In this document: in pieces, positions 1-5,694 of the stretch
How the letters are laid out: every line of letters begins with the position of its first letter
Position numbering within the stretch: position 1 is the first letter of the stretch
Assembly (NCBI GenBank): GCA_048527645.1
Contig: DBGFNI010000047.1
Span: 1 to 7,212, forward strand
From: HGM12669 sp048527645
GTDB lineage: Bacteria; Bacillota; Clostridia; Oscillospirales; CAG-272
Direction: 5' to 3'
DNA: 7,212 bases
Made by a program: the position numbers and the translations under genes
Notes under the pieces: generated by a model
Databases searched by the model: none
What the model saw: the letters and a program-made list of their open reading frames with translations, nothing else
What the model was told of the DNA's origin: nothing

Positions 1-144
1 CATTTTACTCTTGTACAACTCTTTCGTTGTGTGCTTCTAAAAGGAATTGTCGAGATCTCTTTAAGACTGCTTTCGCAGCCTCTTTCTCTCGTCTGTTGTT
101 CAATTTTCAAGGACCGTTCTCACTTCCCCCGCTTGGGGTCAGTG
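1..144 (-). promoter_or_regulatory. Probable rRNA operon leader (boxA-like element and hairpins)
   Basis: Read on the minus strand, this is the 5' part of a transcript starting near 143 and leaving the window at position 1. At 98-115 it carries GGTCCTTGAAAATTGAAC, which resembles the boxA antitermination element of Gram-positive rRNA leaders. Three hairpins are visible: one at the extreme 5' end (121-144), one with a GAAA tetraloop and an 8-pair stem including G-U pairs (63-82), and one with stem ACAAC/GTTGT (15-30). There is no open reading frame of note. The last bases (AAAATG in the minus reading) would fit the residues just before the universal 16S start AGAGTTTGATC, but that motif lies outside the window. 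The rRNA assignment is therefore an inference from promoter strength and leader type. A tRNA or other stable-RNA operon is the main alternative. Confidence 0.6.
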
Positions 145-149
145 TTGTT

Positions 150-178
150 ATTATAGCACTGCGCGGGCTGCTTGTCAA
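150..178 (-). promoter_or_regulatory. Strong sigma-A promoter, probably an rrn promoter
   Basis: On the minus strand there is a perfect -35 box TTGACA (173-178), a 17-base spacer and a perfect -10 box TATAAT (150-155). Upstream, at about 182-210, A-tracts in phase (AAAAAAA, AAAA, AAAAAAA in the minus reading) look like an UP element for the RNA polymerase alpha subunit. The predicted transcription start is near 143. A full-consensus promoter with an A-tract UP element and a boxA-like leader is typical of stable RNA operons. Confidence 0.8.
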
Positions 179-282
179 GAGTTTTTTTGAATTTTCCCGA
201 GATTTTTTTGGAAATATTTGGATATCCCACATCTGGTGCCGATGTCGAAAATGCTTTCCACATCTTGTAGTTTATTCTATCC

Positions 283-327
283 AAAATGGGAAATAAAATA
301 CAATAACCGCCGAAAATTATTTTCCCA
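283..327 (-). terminator. Weak candidate terminator of mnmE
   Basis: On the minus strand TGGGAAA (321-327) can pair with TTTCCCA (287-293), followed by TTTT (283-286). The hairpin straddles the mnmE stop codon. The loop is long (27 bases) and only weakly structured, so this is a poor intrinsic terminator. No better one is seen between mnmE and the promoter at 150-178. Confidence 0.3.
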
Positions 328-1693
328 CGCAAAAATGATGAAAGATATCATCCACAATCTGCTCGCTGACCTCTCTGCCATCCACTTGTCCGAGCGCGCC
401 GAGTGCAAGCTCCAGATCCATCCCCGCGATATCCTGCGTAAAGCCCTGCCCCAGCGCCTCCTCCGCGCGCAAAACATGCTCCCGCGCCGTCGCCAGCGCC
501 GCATACTGCCGCGCGTTGCTCACCACAGCCGCTGTATCATAGTCAATGGATGCATCCAGAAACAGCCGCTCTACCCGCTTGACGAGCTGCTCCTTCCCCG
601 CGCCCGTCTGCGCGCTGATCTCCAGCGCCTGCGCCGCGATCTGCTCCGGCAGCACCGCCTCCCGCGGCAGATCGGATTTATTCACCAGATACACAACGGG
701 GCTGTGTGCCTTTTCCAGATGTTCCAGCACAGCGTCATCCTCCCCGTCCCACTGGCGGCTCCCGTCAAAGACGGCAAGCACCAGCTCCGCCTCTGCCAGC
801 GCCTCCAAACTGCGCGACACGCCGATTTTCTCCACCGCGTCATCCGTGTGCCGGATTCCGGCGGTGTCGGACAGACACAGCGCCACGCGGCCGGCCTGCA
901 CGGTTTGCTGTATCACATCGCGCGTCGTTCCCGGTACATCGGTCACAATCGCATGCTGACCGCCGCTCAGCGCATTGAGCAATGAGGATTTCCCCGTATT
1001 CGGCTTTCCGACAATCGCGCAGCGCACGCCCTGCCGGATTGCGCGGGCGCCCCGATGGCTTTCCAGCAAAGTGTCCAACTCCCGCCCTGCCTGCGCGATT
1101 TCCCGTGCAAGCTGCTCCGTGCTCAACTCCTCCAGATCCTCGTCCGGGAAATCAATGTACGCATAGGTGCTGCTGACAGCGTGCCGCAGTCTTGCATCAA
1201 TCGCCTCAACCGCTTTTGTCAGCCTGCCGCGTGCCGCGCTGCCTGCCATGCGCAGCTGCGCGTCGTTTTCCGCGTCGATCAGATCAATCACCGCCTCCGC
1301 CTCGCTGAGCGACAGCTTGCCGTTGCAGAACGCGCGCTTAGAAAACTCACCCGGTCCCGCCGGAGCGGCGCCTGCAGCGAATACCGCCTGCAAAACGCGC
1401 TGCGTCAGCAAAATGCCGCCGTGGCAGGAAAGCTCCACGGTATTCTCCCCCGTAAAGGAGTGCGGTGCGCGAAAGACAGTCGCCATGCCGTCGTCAATTA
1501 CGCGCCCCTCCGAATATATTTCTCCCCACACGGTCCGGTTGCTCTCCGTCTGACCCAGCGTTTTCCCGCTGCCGGGAAAGAAAACCTTTTCCGCGACGGC
1601 GACCGCGTCCGTCCCGCTGATGCGAATGACCGCGATGCCGCCTCTGCCAAACGGCGTAGAAACCGCCGCGACTGTTTCTGTACTGTTGATCAA
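317..1693 (-). CDS. mnmE: tRNA modification GTPase MnmE (TrmE)
   Basis: MnmE is a cytoplasmic GTPase. With MnmG it installs the aminomethyl-type modification on C5 of the wobble uridine of certain tRNAs, using a tetrahydrofolate derivative and GTP hydrolysis. At 458 residues the protein has the normal family length. The N-terminal folate-binding domain contains TPFGRGGIAVIRISG (13-27) and the PGEFSKRAF region (114-122). The inserted G domain shows G1 GKPNTGKS (229-236), G2 TTRD (256-259), G3 DTAG (276-279), G4 NKSD (338-341) and G5 SAQTG (360-364). The protein ends in the signature FCVGK, with the conserved Cys455. Translation starts at a TTG codon: GGAG (1701-1704) sits 7 bases upstream, and the N-terminus aligns with the family there. 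It lies 24 bases downstream of the serine hydrolase, so co-transcription is likely. Its usual partner mnmG is not adjacent; the sequence beyond it looks like an rRNA operon start. Confidence 0.97.
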   Translation of the reverse strand: MINSTETVAAVSTPFGRGGIAVIRISGTDAVAVAEKVFFPGSGKTLGQTESNRTVWGEIYSEGRVIDDGMATVFRAPHSFTGENTVELSCHGGILLTQRVLQAVFAAGAAPAGPGEFSKRAFCNGKLSLSEAEAVIDLIDAENDAQLRMAGSAARGRLTKAVEAIDARLRHAVSSTYAYIDFPDEDLEELSTEQLAREIAQAGRELDTLLESHRGARAIRQGVRCAIVGKPNTGKSSLLNALSGGQHAIVTDVPGTTRDVIQQTVQAGRVALCLSDTAGIRHTDDAVEKIGVSRSLEALAEAELVLAVFDGSRQWDGEDDAVLEHLEKAHSPVVYLVNKSDLPREAVLPEQIAAQALEISAQTGAGKEQLVKRVERLFLDASIDYDTAAVVSNARQYAALATAREHVLRAEEALGQGFTQDIAGMDLELALGALGQVDGREVSEQIVDDIFHHFCVGK

Positions 1694-1717
1694 TTTCTCA
1701 CTCCGTCCCGTATCGCG

Positions 1718-3148
1718 TCAAACCAGCTTGCGTGCACGCAGGCTGCGCGCGTCCTCCCGGCGGGTATTCTGATTGCAGAAATCCCACTGCAAAACGCCGT
1801 CCCGCTCCGACAGCTCCCATTCCTCCGGATAGACGGAAGAAAGGAACCGCACGCCGATCCGAAGCGTACCTGCTCCGTCTGTCCCCCAGCACGCGGCAAG
1901 CCGAACGCACTCCACGTCCTCATCGCGCAAGCGCCCTAAAAGCTTCGGCGTAAGTTTTTTCATCCATACTGTGTTCTCCGCATATGCACCGTTTCCGCAG
2001 CGAAGCATCTGCTGCGTTGTCCCGTCGGAAATTTGCAGACACAGCGTGCCGTCCGCCTCCGGCTGCACCCGCAGCTGCGTCCACCCGAAGGCGTTTTCTT
2101 CAAACCGATAGATGCCGGGCGCGATGGGAACGGGCTGTGCCGACGCAGGCAGCGGCGCATATACCACCGGTTCTGCGGGCTGCACATCGTCAAACAGTTC
2201 CTCCAAAAGCGTGCGGGACTGCCGCATGGCAACGCCCATTTCTTCCATATATCCCTGCAGTGCCACCACGGCACGCTGCGCGGGATAAACCAGACACAGC
2301 TGACCCAAAGCCCCGTCTCCGCGGAAGCCGTCCGGGTAGCAGCGCCACCAATGCAAGCCGTATCCGTTGGAAAAATCGGAGTCATGATATCCGTTCCAGG
2401 ACTGCTCCGAAGTTGCCAGACGCACCCAGTCCGCCGACAGGATTTGTCTGCCTTCCCACTGTCCTTGCTGCAAATACAGCCTGCCCAGCTTCAGAATATC
2501 GTCCAGATTTGCGCGCAGTCCCGCGCCGGCGACGGCGTGCCCGTCTGCGGTGCCGCACCAGCGCATTTGCTCCATGCCCAGCGGATAAAACAGGCGGCAC
2601 TCCATAAAATCCATCAGCGACATCCCGGTCAGATGCGTCACCACAGCGCCCAGTATACAGGACGCCGCCGTGCTGTACCGCTGCGGGCAGCCGGGCGCGC
2701 CGTAATCCAGCGGGTGCTGCAAAAACGCTCTGACAACATCCGTCGTTTCGATCATCTCCGGCAGAATGCAGCCGCTGTGCCCGGTGCTCATCGCAAGCAC
2801 ATGCCGCAGCGTCATCTTCTCCGCGCCGGGCGCAACGGGATAGTCGATGCGGTCCCGGAAAATATCAACGATTTTATCCTGCAAATCCACCAATCCGTCG
2901 TCATACAAGAAGCCGATGGCGGTGGAGGAAAAAATTTTGCTCAAGGAGTGAATTTCCCGCTTGTCCGTGCAATGATACGGCGCAGCCGCCACGCGCAGCA
3001 GCTGCTTGCCGTCCTTCCAGACGGCAAGCGTATGGATTTCTCCGCCGTCCGGCGCGTTTTTCACGCGGTCAAAATAAGTACGCACCGCGCCGGGGTTTAT
3101 TCCCGGTGCAAAAAAGTCGTCATTCCAATGCTTACTTTGCTGTGTCAT
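1718..3148 (-). CDS. Serine hydrolase, beta-lactamase (class C/EstB-like) family
   Basis: A 476-residue protein of the serine beta-lactamase-like hydrolase family (PF00144 type). The nucleophile motif SLSK (S-x-x-K) is at 68-71, in a context (KIFSSTAIGF) typical of the family. The second motif, usually Y-x-N or Y-x-S, reads YST at 158-160. The third region, GDGALGQ (277-283), stands where other members carry HxG or GDGAFGQ. The catalytic domain ends near residue 325. About 150 further residues form an unrecognised C-terminal domain. No signal peptide or membrane segment is seen, so it is probably cytoplasmic; esterase or peptidase activity on small substrates is possible, but the substrate cannot be deduced. 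A GTG start at 3175 would add 9 residues, but it has no ribosome binding site and lies only about 5 bases from the predicted transcription start. The ATG at 3148 has AAGGA about 12 bases upstream and is preferred. Confidence 0.85.
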   Translation of the reverse strand: MTQQSKHWNDDFFAPGINPGAVRTYFDRVKNAPDGGEIHTLAVWKDGKQLLRVAAAPYHCTDKREIHSLSKIFSSTAIGFLYDDGLVDLQDKIVDIFRDRIDYPVAPGAEKMTLRHVLAMSTGHSGCILPEMIETTDVVRAFLQHPLDYGAPGCPQRYSTAASCILGAVVTHLTGMSLMDFMECRLFYPLGMEQMRWCGTADGHAVAGAGLRANLDDILKLGRLYLQQGQWEGRQILSADWVRLATSEQSWNGYHDSDFSNGYGLHWWRCYPDGFRGDGALGQLCLVYPAQRAVVALQGYMEEMGVAMRQSRTLLEELFDDVQPAEPVVYAPLPASAQPVPIAPGIYRFEENAFGWTQLRVQPEADGTLCLQISDGTTQQMLRCGNGAYAENTVWMKKLTPKLLGRLRDEDVECVRLAACWGTDGAGTLRIGVRFLSSVYPEEWELSERDGVLQWDFCNQNTRREDARSLRARKLV

Positions 3149-3186
3149 GAAAGCTACCGATCCTTTTTTGTTCACTGATTACCATT

Positions 3187-3215
3187 ATTATAATATACTT
3201 TCCAACCCCCGTCAA
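3187..3215 (-). promoter_or_regulatory. Sigma-A promoter of the serine hydrolase-mnmE unit
   Basis: On the minus strand there is a -35 box TTGACG (3210-3215), a 17-base spacer and a -10 box TATAAT (3187-3192). The transcription start should fall near 3180, giving a leader of about 32 bases before the ATG at 3148. No promoter is apparent in the 24 bases between the hydrolase and mnmE, so this promoter probably serves both. Confidence 0.75.
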
Positions 3216-3256
3216 GAGCGGGAAGTCTTGCCGCCGCAGACAGACGCACACAGTAG

Positions 3257-3291
3257 AAATGCGCCTTTGCCGCGCGGGCACAGGCGCATTT
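3257..3291 (-). terminator. Terminator-like hairpin downstream of mrp
   Basis: AAATGCGCCT (3257-3266) pairs perfectly with AGGCGCATTT (3282-3291). Inside, after one T-C mismatch, TGCC/GGCA adds four pairs around a 5-base loop. It begins 12 bases after the mrp stop codon. On the minus strand the T-rich tail is short (ATTTCT); on the plus strand it is TTTTTCC. It most likely ends mrp transcription before the serine hydrolase promoter. Confidence 0.6.
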
Positions 3292-3303
3292 TTCCGAATT
3301 GCA

Positions 3304-4164
3304 TCAGTCTACTTTTGAATCTGCGGCATCCATCGCTTTCTCAACAGCGTCTGCCACAGTGTCCATCACCTTTTCCGCCGTGCCTTCAATCAGTTCAATC
3401 ACACCCTGATCTGCCAGTGCGGGGATAGAGGGGTCGATCGGCAGCTTGCCCAAAACGGGAATGCCGTGTTCCTGTGCGGCCTGCTGTACGTGGCTTTCAC
3501 CGAAGATGTGAAGCTGCTTGCCGCAGTCGGGACAGGTGAAATAGCTCATATTTTCGATGATGCCCAAAACCGGGATGTTCATCATCTTCGCCATGTTCAC
3601 CGCCTTGGAAACGATCATGGACACCAGCTCCTGGGGACTGGTCACAATCACAATGCCGTCCAGCGGCAGCGACTGGAACACCGTCAGCGGCACATCCCCC
3701 GTCCCGGGAGGCATATCCACAAACATATAGTCCACATCGCCCCAGATCACATCAGTCCAAAATTGCTTGACCGCGCCGGCGATCACAGGACCGCGCCACA
3801 CAACAGGCGCCGTCTCCTCCTCCAGCAGCAGATTGATACTCATCACTTCAATCCCGGTCTTGGTTTGCACCGGGAGAATCCCCTCCTCGGTGCCGCTCGC
3901 CTGACCGTGCAGACCGAACGCCATCGGCACAGAGGGTCCGGTGATATCCGCGTCTAAAATCGCGCATTTCTTTTCCCGGCGGTTCATCGCAACCGCCAGC
4001 AAAGAGGTCACCATAGATTTTCCGACGCCGCCCTTTCCGCTGACAACGCCGATGACATGTCGGATGTCAGAATGGGGATTGGCAGGCTCCAGCAGGCTCT
4101 GCGGCTCCTGACGGGAGGAGCAGCTCTCCTTGCAGGAAGAGCAGTCATGCGTACATTCACTCAT
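3304..4164 (-). CDS. mrp: Mrp/NBP35 family ATP-binding protein (Fe-S cluster carrier)
   Basis: A cytoplasmic P-loop ATPase of the Mrp/ApbC/Nbp35 group, which binds and transfers iron-sulfur clusters to target proteins. The 286-residue protein has an N-terminal cysteine cluster (C4, C8, C11, C15) resembling that of Nbp35-type members. It has the deviant Walker A motif GKGGVGKS (43-50), DADITGPSVP (71-80), the Walker B-like region DMPPGTGD (150-157), and a C-terminal CxxC pair (C211, C214) expected to bind a bridging cluster at the dimer interface. The frame is open upstream to a TTG at 4254, but that codon lies inside the -35 box of the gene's own promoter. The ATG at 4164, with GGAG (4174-4177) 9 bases upstream, is the supported start. 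The gene has its own promoter and terminator, so it is probably monocistronic. Confidence 0.93.
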   Translation of the reverse strand: MSECTHDCSSCKESCSSRQEPQSLLEPANPHSDIRHVIGVVSGKGGVGKSMVTSLLAVAMNRREKKCAILDADITGPSVPMAFGLHGQASGTEEGILPVQTKTGIEVMSINLLLEEETAPVVWRGPVIAGAVKQFWTDVIWGDVDYMFVDMPPGTGDVPLTVFQSLPLDGIVIVTSPQELVSMIVSKAVNMAKMMNIPVLGIIENMSYFTCPDCGKQLHIFGESHVQQAAQEHGIPVLGKLPIDPSIPALADQGVIELIEGTAEKVMDTVADAVEKAMDAADSKVD

Positions 4165-4176
4165 TTTTTCACACTC

Positions 4177-4196
4177 CGGTCCGCCTGCGCGGACCG
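4177..4196 (-). promoter_or_regulatory. Hairpin abutting the mrp ribosome binding site
   Basis: A perfect 8-pair stem (4177-4184 with 4189-4196, read CGGTCCGC/GCGGACCG on the minus strand) with a 4-base loop lies in the mrp 5' leader. Its last base pair includes the first G of the GGAG ribosome binding site. It has no U-tract, so it is not a terminator. It could modulate ribosome access or stabilise the message. Confidence 0.55.
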
Positions 4197-4225
4197 CTCC
4201 TTTTGCTTCAAGTTTTTTCCTGTTT

Positions 4226-4254
4226 ATTATATTCCCTTTTTTCAGTTTTTTCAA
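4226..4254 (-). promoter_or_regulatory. Sigma-A promoter of mrp
   Basis: On the minus strand there is a -35 box TTGAAA (4249-4254), a 17-base spacer and a perfect -10 box TATAAT (4226-4231). The predicted start near 4219 gives a leader of about 55 bases before the ATG at 4164, containing the hairpin at 4177-4196. Confidence 0.85.
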
Positions 4255-4310
4255 TACCTTTTTCGTGATTTGCTAGGGAAAGATGCATTGATACGGAAAC
4301 AGCCCCCTGC

Positions 4311-4341
4311 AAAACGAAAAACGAAACAACGCCGCCGCGTT
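4311..4341 (-). terminator. Intrinsic terminator of the bile salt hydrolase gene
   Basis: On the minus strand AACGC-GGCG-GCGTT (4328-4341) forms a 5-pair, GC-rich stem overlapping the last base of the stop codon. It is followed by the T-rich run GTTTCGTTTTTCGTTTT (4311-4327). The stem is short, but the tail and position are convincing. Confidence 0.6.
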
Positions 4342-5315
4342 TAGTTCTGCGGGACAATCGCGTCCTGCATCAGCAGCGGATAAGCAAAAAGGCAATCCGC
4401 CTCCAGATCCGTTTTGTGCATGGATACGGCATGCACCGTGTTGTTTTCATATGTGGTATAATAATAGATACCTTTGTCCGTGTTGCAGCAGGAGGTGTAA
4501 ACCGTGATCTCATATTTCCCGCCGCCCAAATGCGCGCATCCGCGCGGCTGCTGCACCGTGCCGAGAATATGGAAAAACTGGTTGACGCTCTCCCCCTCTC
4601 CGGGTCCCGCCACAGAATTACACCGGGCAAACGCCGCCCGCACAAAGCGGGAAACAGAAGAAAGGTCGCCCGGCAGCCCCATCGCGCCCATACCCTTGCA
4701 GTAGGGGGCAAGCGGCAGCGCCGGGTCAAAGCGGTTTTCCGGCGGCTGCGCGCTGAGAATCATATAATTGGACAAATTGGTCATTTGATAGTCAAACGGC
4801 GGGTTGTTGGTGAGCACGCCGGCGGGATTGTCGAACAGATGCTGCCCGCTCTGTGTGATCTCCAGTGTCATTGCGCGCGTCCGATCACACAGCATCCAAT
4901 GCAGCGTTGCGGCGGGCATGTCCGCGCGAAACGCATCGTTTGTCACGTTCGTTTTTTCCAACAGCTGCACCGCCTGCTCCACCGTTTCGCACTGCCCCAG
5001 CACCCAGGGAATCAGCTCAAACACCGCGACATTGTGCATCTCCGGCTTTGCCGAAGAAAAGCAGGCATAGCCGGGAAAATTCAGCCCCGCCATGCTCAGC
5101 CCCGCCTCGTTTGTCGCTTCATAATATAAAGGATAATCCTCGCATACCGTCGCCATGCCGATCATGGCATAATGCGTCTGCTTCGTTTCTTCCCGCCGAA
5201 AAGAGAACGGAAACCGGCGCGGCGTCACCACCACCTGCTCCGCGTAAGAATATTCAAGATCCAAGGTTCTGCCGAAATAATGATCTTCTGTCTGATAAGA
5301 AACCGCTGTGCACAT
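4341..5315 (-). CDS. bsh: Choloylglycine (conjugated bile salt) hydrolase
   Basis: An Ntn-hydrolase expected to cleave the amide bond of glycine- or taurine-conjugated bile acids. At 324 residues it matches the bile salt hydrolase / penicillin V acylase family. Removal of Met1 would expose the nucleophile Cys2 (MCTAVSY). The other catalytic positions known from bile salt hydrolases are present: Arg16, Asp19, Asn79 (in AGLNFPGYA), Asn171 (in VLTNNPPFDYQ) and Arg223 (in SSVSRFVR). Asn79 and the C-terminal YTSCCNTDKGIYYYTTYEN region favour bile salt hydrolase over penicillin V acylase. There is no signal peptide, so it acts in the cytoplasm. The start is supported by GGAGG (5325-5329) 9 bases upstream of ATG. 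Its leader is about 290 bases long and contains a riboswitch-like element, a terminator and a small reading frame, suggesting control at transcript elongation. Substrate preference cannot be read from sequence. Confidence 0.92.
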   Translation of the reverse strand: MCTAVSYQTEDHYFGRTLDLEYSYAEQVVVTPRRFPFSFRREETKQTHYAMIGMATVCEDYPLYYEATNEAGLSMAGLNFPGYACFSSAKPEMHNVAVFELIPWVLGQCETVEQAVQLLEKTNVTNDAFRADMPAATLHWMLCDRTRAMTLEITQSGQHLFDNPAGVLTNNPPFDYQMTNLSNYMILSAQPPENRFDPALPLAPYCKGMGAMGLPGDLSSVSRFVRAAFARCNSVAGPGEGESVNQFFHILGTVQQPRGCAHLGGGKYEITVYTSCCNTDKGIYYYTTYENNTVHAVSMHKTDLEADCLFAYPLLMQDAIVPQN

Positions 5316-5400
5316 TCTGATATTCCTCCCTGTTTTTTATCCTTATCATTGTCTGTTCCCGCATGATTATACCGAAAGGGGGCGCACACCGTTCCGATTT

Positions 5401-5439
5401 TTACGCGCAAAAGAGATCCCGTTTTTTCACCGAATGCAT
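5401..5439 (-). CDS. Possible 12-residue leader peptide upstream of bsh
   Basis: A 12-codon frame (MHSVKKRDLFCA, stop TAA) has an ideal ribosome binding site, AGGAGG at 5447-5452, with 7-base spacing to ATG. It lies in the bsh leader, after the riboswitch-linked terminator and 85 bases before the bsh start. No run of one regulatory codon is present, so classical amino-acid attenuation is not suggested. Translation might influence folding of the leader or ribosome loading on bsh. It may also be a chance frame behind a purine-rich segment, although the site is better than most in the window. Confidence 0.35.
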   Translation of the reverse strand: MHSVKKRDLFCA

Positions 5440-5459
5440 CTCTCTTCCTCCTGCGCCGC

Positions 5460-5475
5460 TTTCCCCGTCGGGAAA
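5460..5475 (-). promoter_or_regulatory. Small hairpin before the leader-peptide ribosome binding site
   Basis: On the minus strand TTTCCC-GACG-GGGAAA forms a perfect 6-pair stem with a 4-base loop. It lies between the riboswitch terminator and the AGGAGG at 5447-5452. Its 5' half overlaps the T-rich tail of the terminator, so the two may fold in sequence or compete. Confidence 0.4.
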
Positions 5476-5515
5476 AGTGAAAACCGGTCGCACGCAAAAC
5501 TGCAGTGCAACCGGT
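5471..5515 (-). terminator. Conditional intrinsic terminator (riboswitch expression platform)
   Basis: On the minus strand ACCGGT (5510-5515) pairs with ACCGGT (5483-5488). After one mismatch, GCAC (5505-5508) pairs with GTGC (5490-5493). After a bulged base, GCA (5501-5503) pairs with TGC (5494-5496) around a 4-base loop. The stem is followed by TTTCACTTTTCC (5471-5482). Its 5' arm, ACCGGTTGCA, is also the 3' closing strand of the upstream aptamer-like sequence, so the two structures are mutually exclusive. That is the arrangement of a transcription-termination riboswitch. Confidence 0.6.
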
Positions 5516-5590
5516 CGATCATACGGAACGGAAGAACAACTCCGCTTAGACACCATCGCTTTGCGCCTTTGTCTTTCGGTTAGTTTGCCA
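5506..5590 (-). promoter_or_regulatory. Candidate class I cyclic-di-GMP riboswitch (GEMM-I-like), divergent
   Basis: Conserved blocks of the class I c-di-GMP aptamer appear on the minus strand in the right order and spacing: TGGCAAACT (5582-5590), CGAAAG tetraloop (5573-5578), GGCGCAAAGC (5558-5567, consensus GACGCAAAGC), TCTAAG (5545-5550) and TATGATCGACCGGTTGC (5507-5523). Bases equivalent to the ligand contacts of the Vc2 aptamer are present: G20 at 5588, A47 at 5561 and C92 at 5507. The closing helix can form GCAA/TTGC plus CT/GG, and the third hairpin forms CGGA/TCCG (5541-5544 with 5529-5532). The stem under the GAAA loop is poorly paired and the outer G19 partner is A, so ligand binding may be weakened, altered or lost. 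The element starts about 13 bases after the predicted transcription start and leads directly into a terminator. Ligand-stabilised closing would free bsh from termination, an ON switch by inference. Confidence 0.6.
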
Positions 5591-5609
5591 AATCGGTCTG
5601 TTCAATTTT

Positions 5610-5638
5610 CTTATAGCACAATTTACAAAAAATGTCAA
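5610..5638 (-). promoter_or_regulatory. Sigma-A promoter of the bsh leader transcript
   Basis: On the minus strand there is a perfect -35 box TTGACA (5633-5638), a 17-base spacer and a -10 box TATAAG (5610-5615). The predicted start near 5603 produces a leader of about 290 bases before the bsh ATG at 5315. Such a strong promoter so far upstream fits control after initiation. Confidence 0.8.
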
Positions 5639-5694
5639 CCCCCGCCGAAAAAATTGCGCGCGCCGTCGCAGGAACTTTTCATTGTTAACATTAA

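Noticed and set aside
1055..1939. 294-residue open frame on the plus strand
   Set aside because: Antisense to mnmE and the end of the serine hydrolase; no domain or plausible ribosome binding site.
3173..3175. GTG start for the serine hydrolase, 9 codons upstream of the chosen ATG
   Set aside because: No ribosome binding site, and it is only about 5 bases from the predicted transcription start.
2033..3178. 381-residue open frame on the plus strand
   Set aside because: Lies fully opposite the serine hydrolase, whose catalytic motifs are clear; its His/Arg/Gln-rich product is typical of antisense of a GC-rich gene.
5366..5371. A second TATAAT in the bsh leader, which could start a riboswitch-independent transcript
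   Set aside because: No acceptable -35 box at 16-18 bases (the sequence there is GAACGG) and no TG extension; kept only as a possibility.
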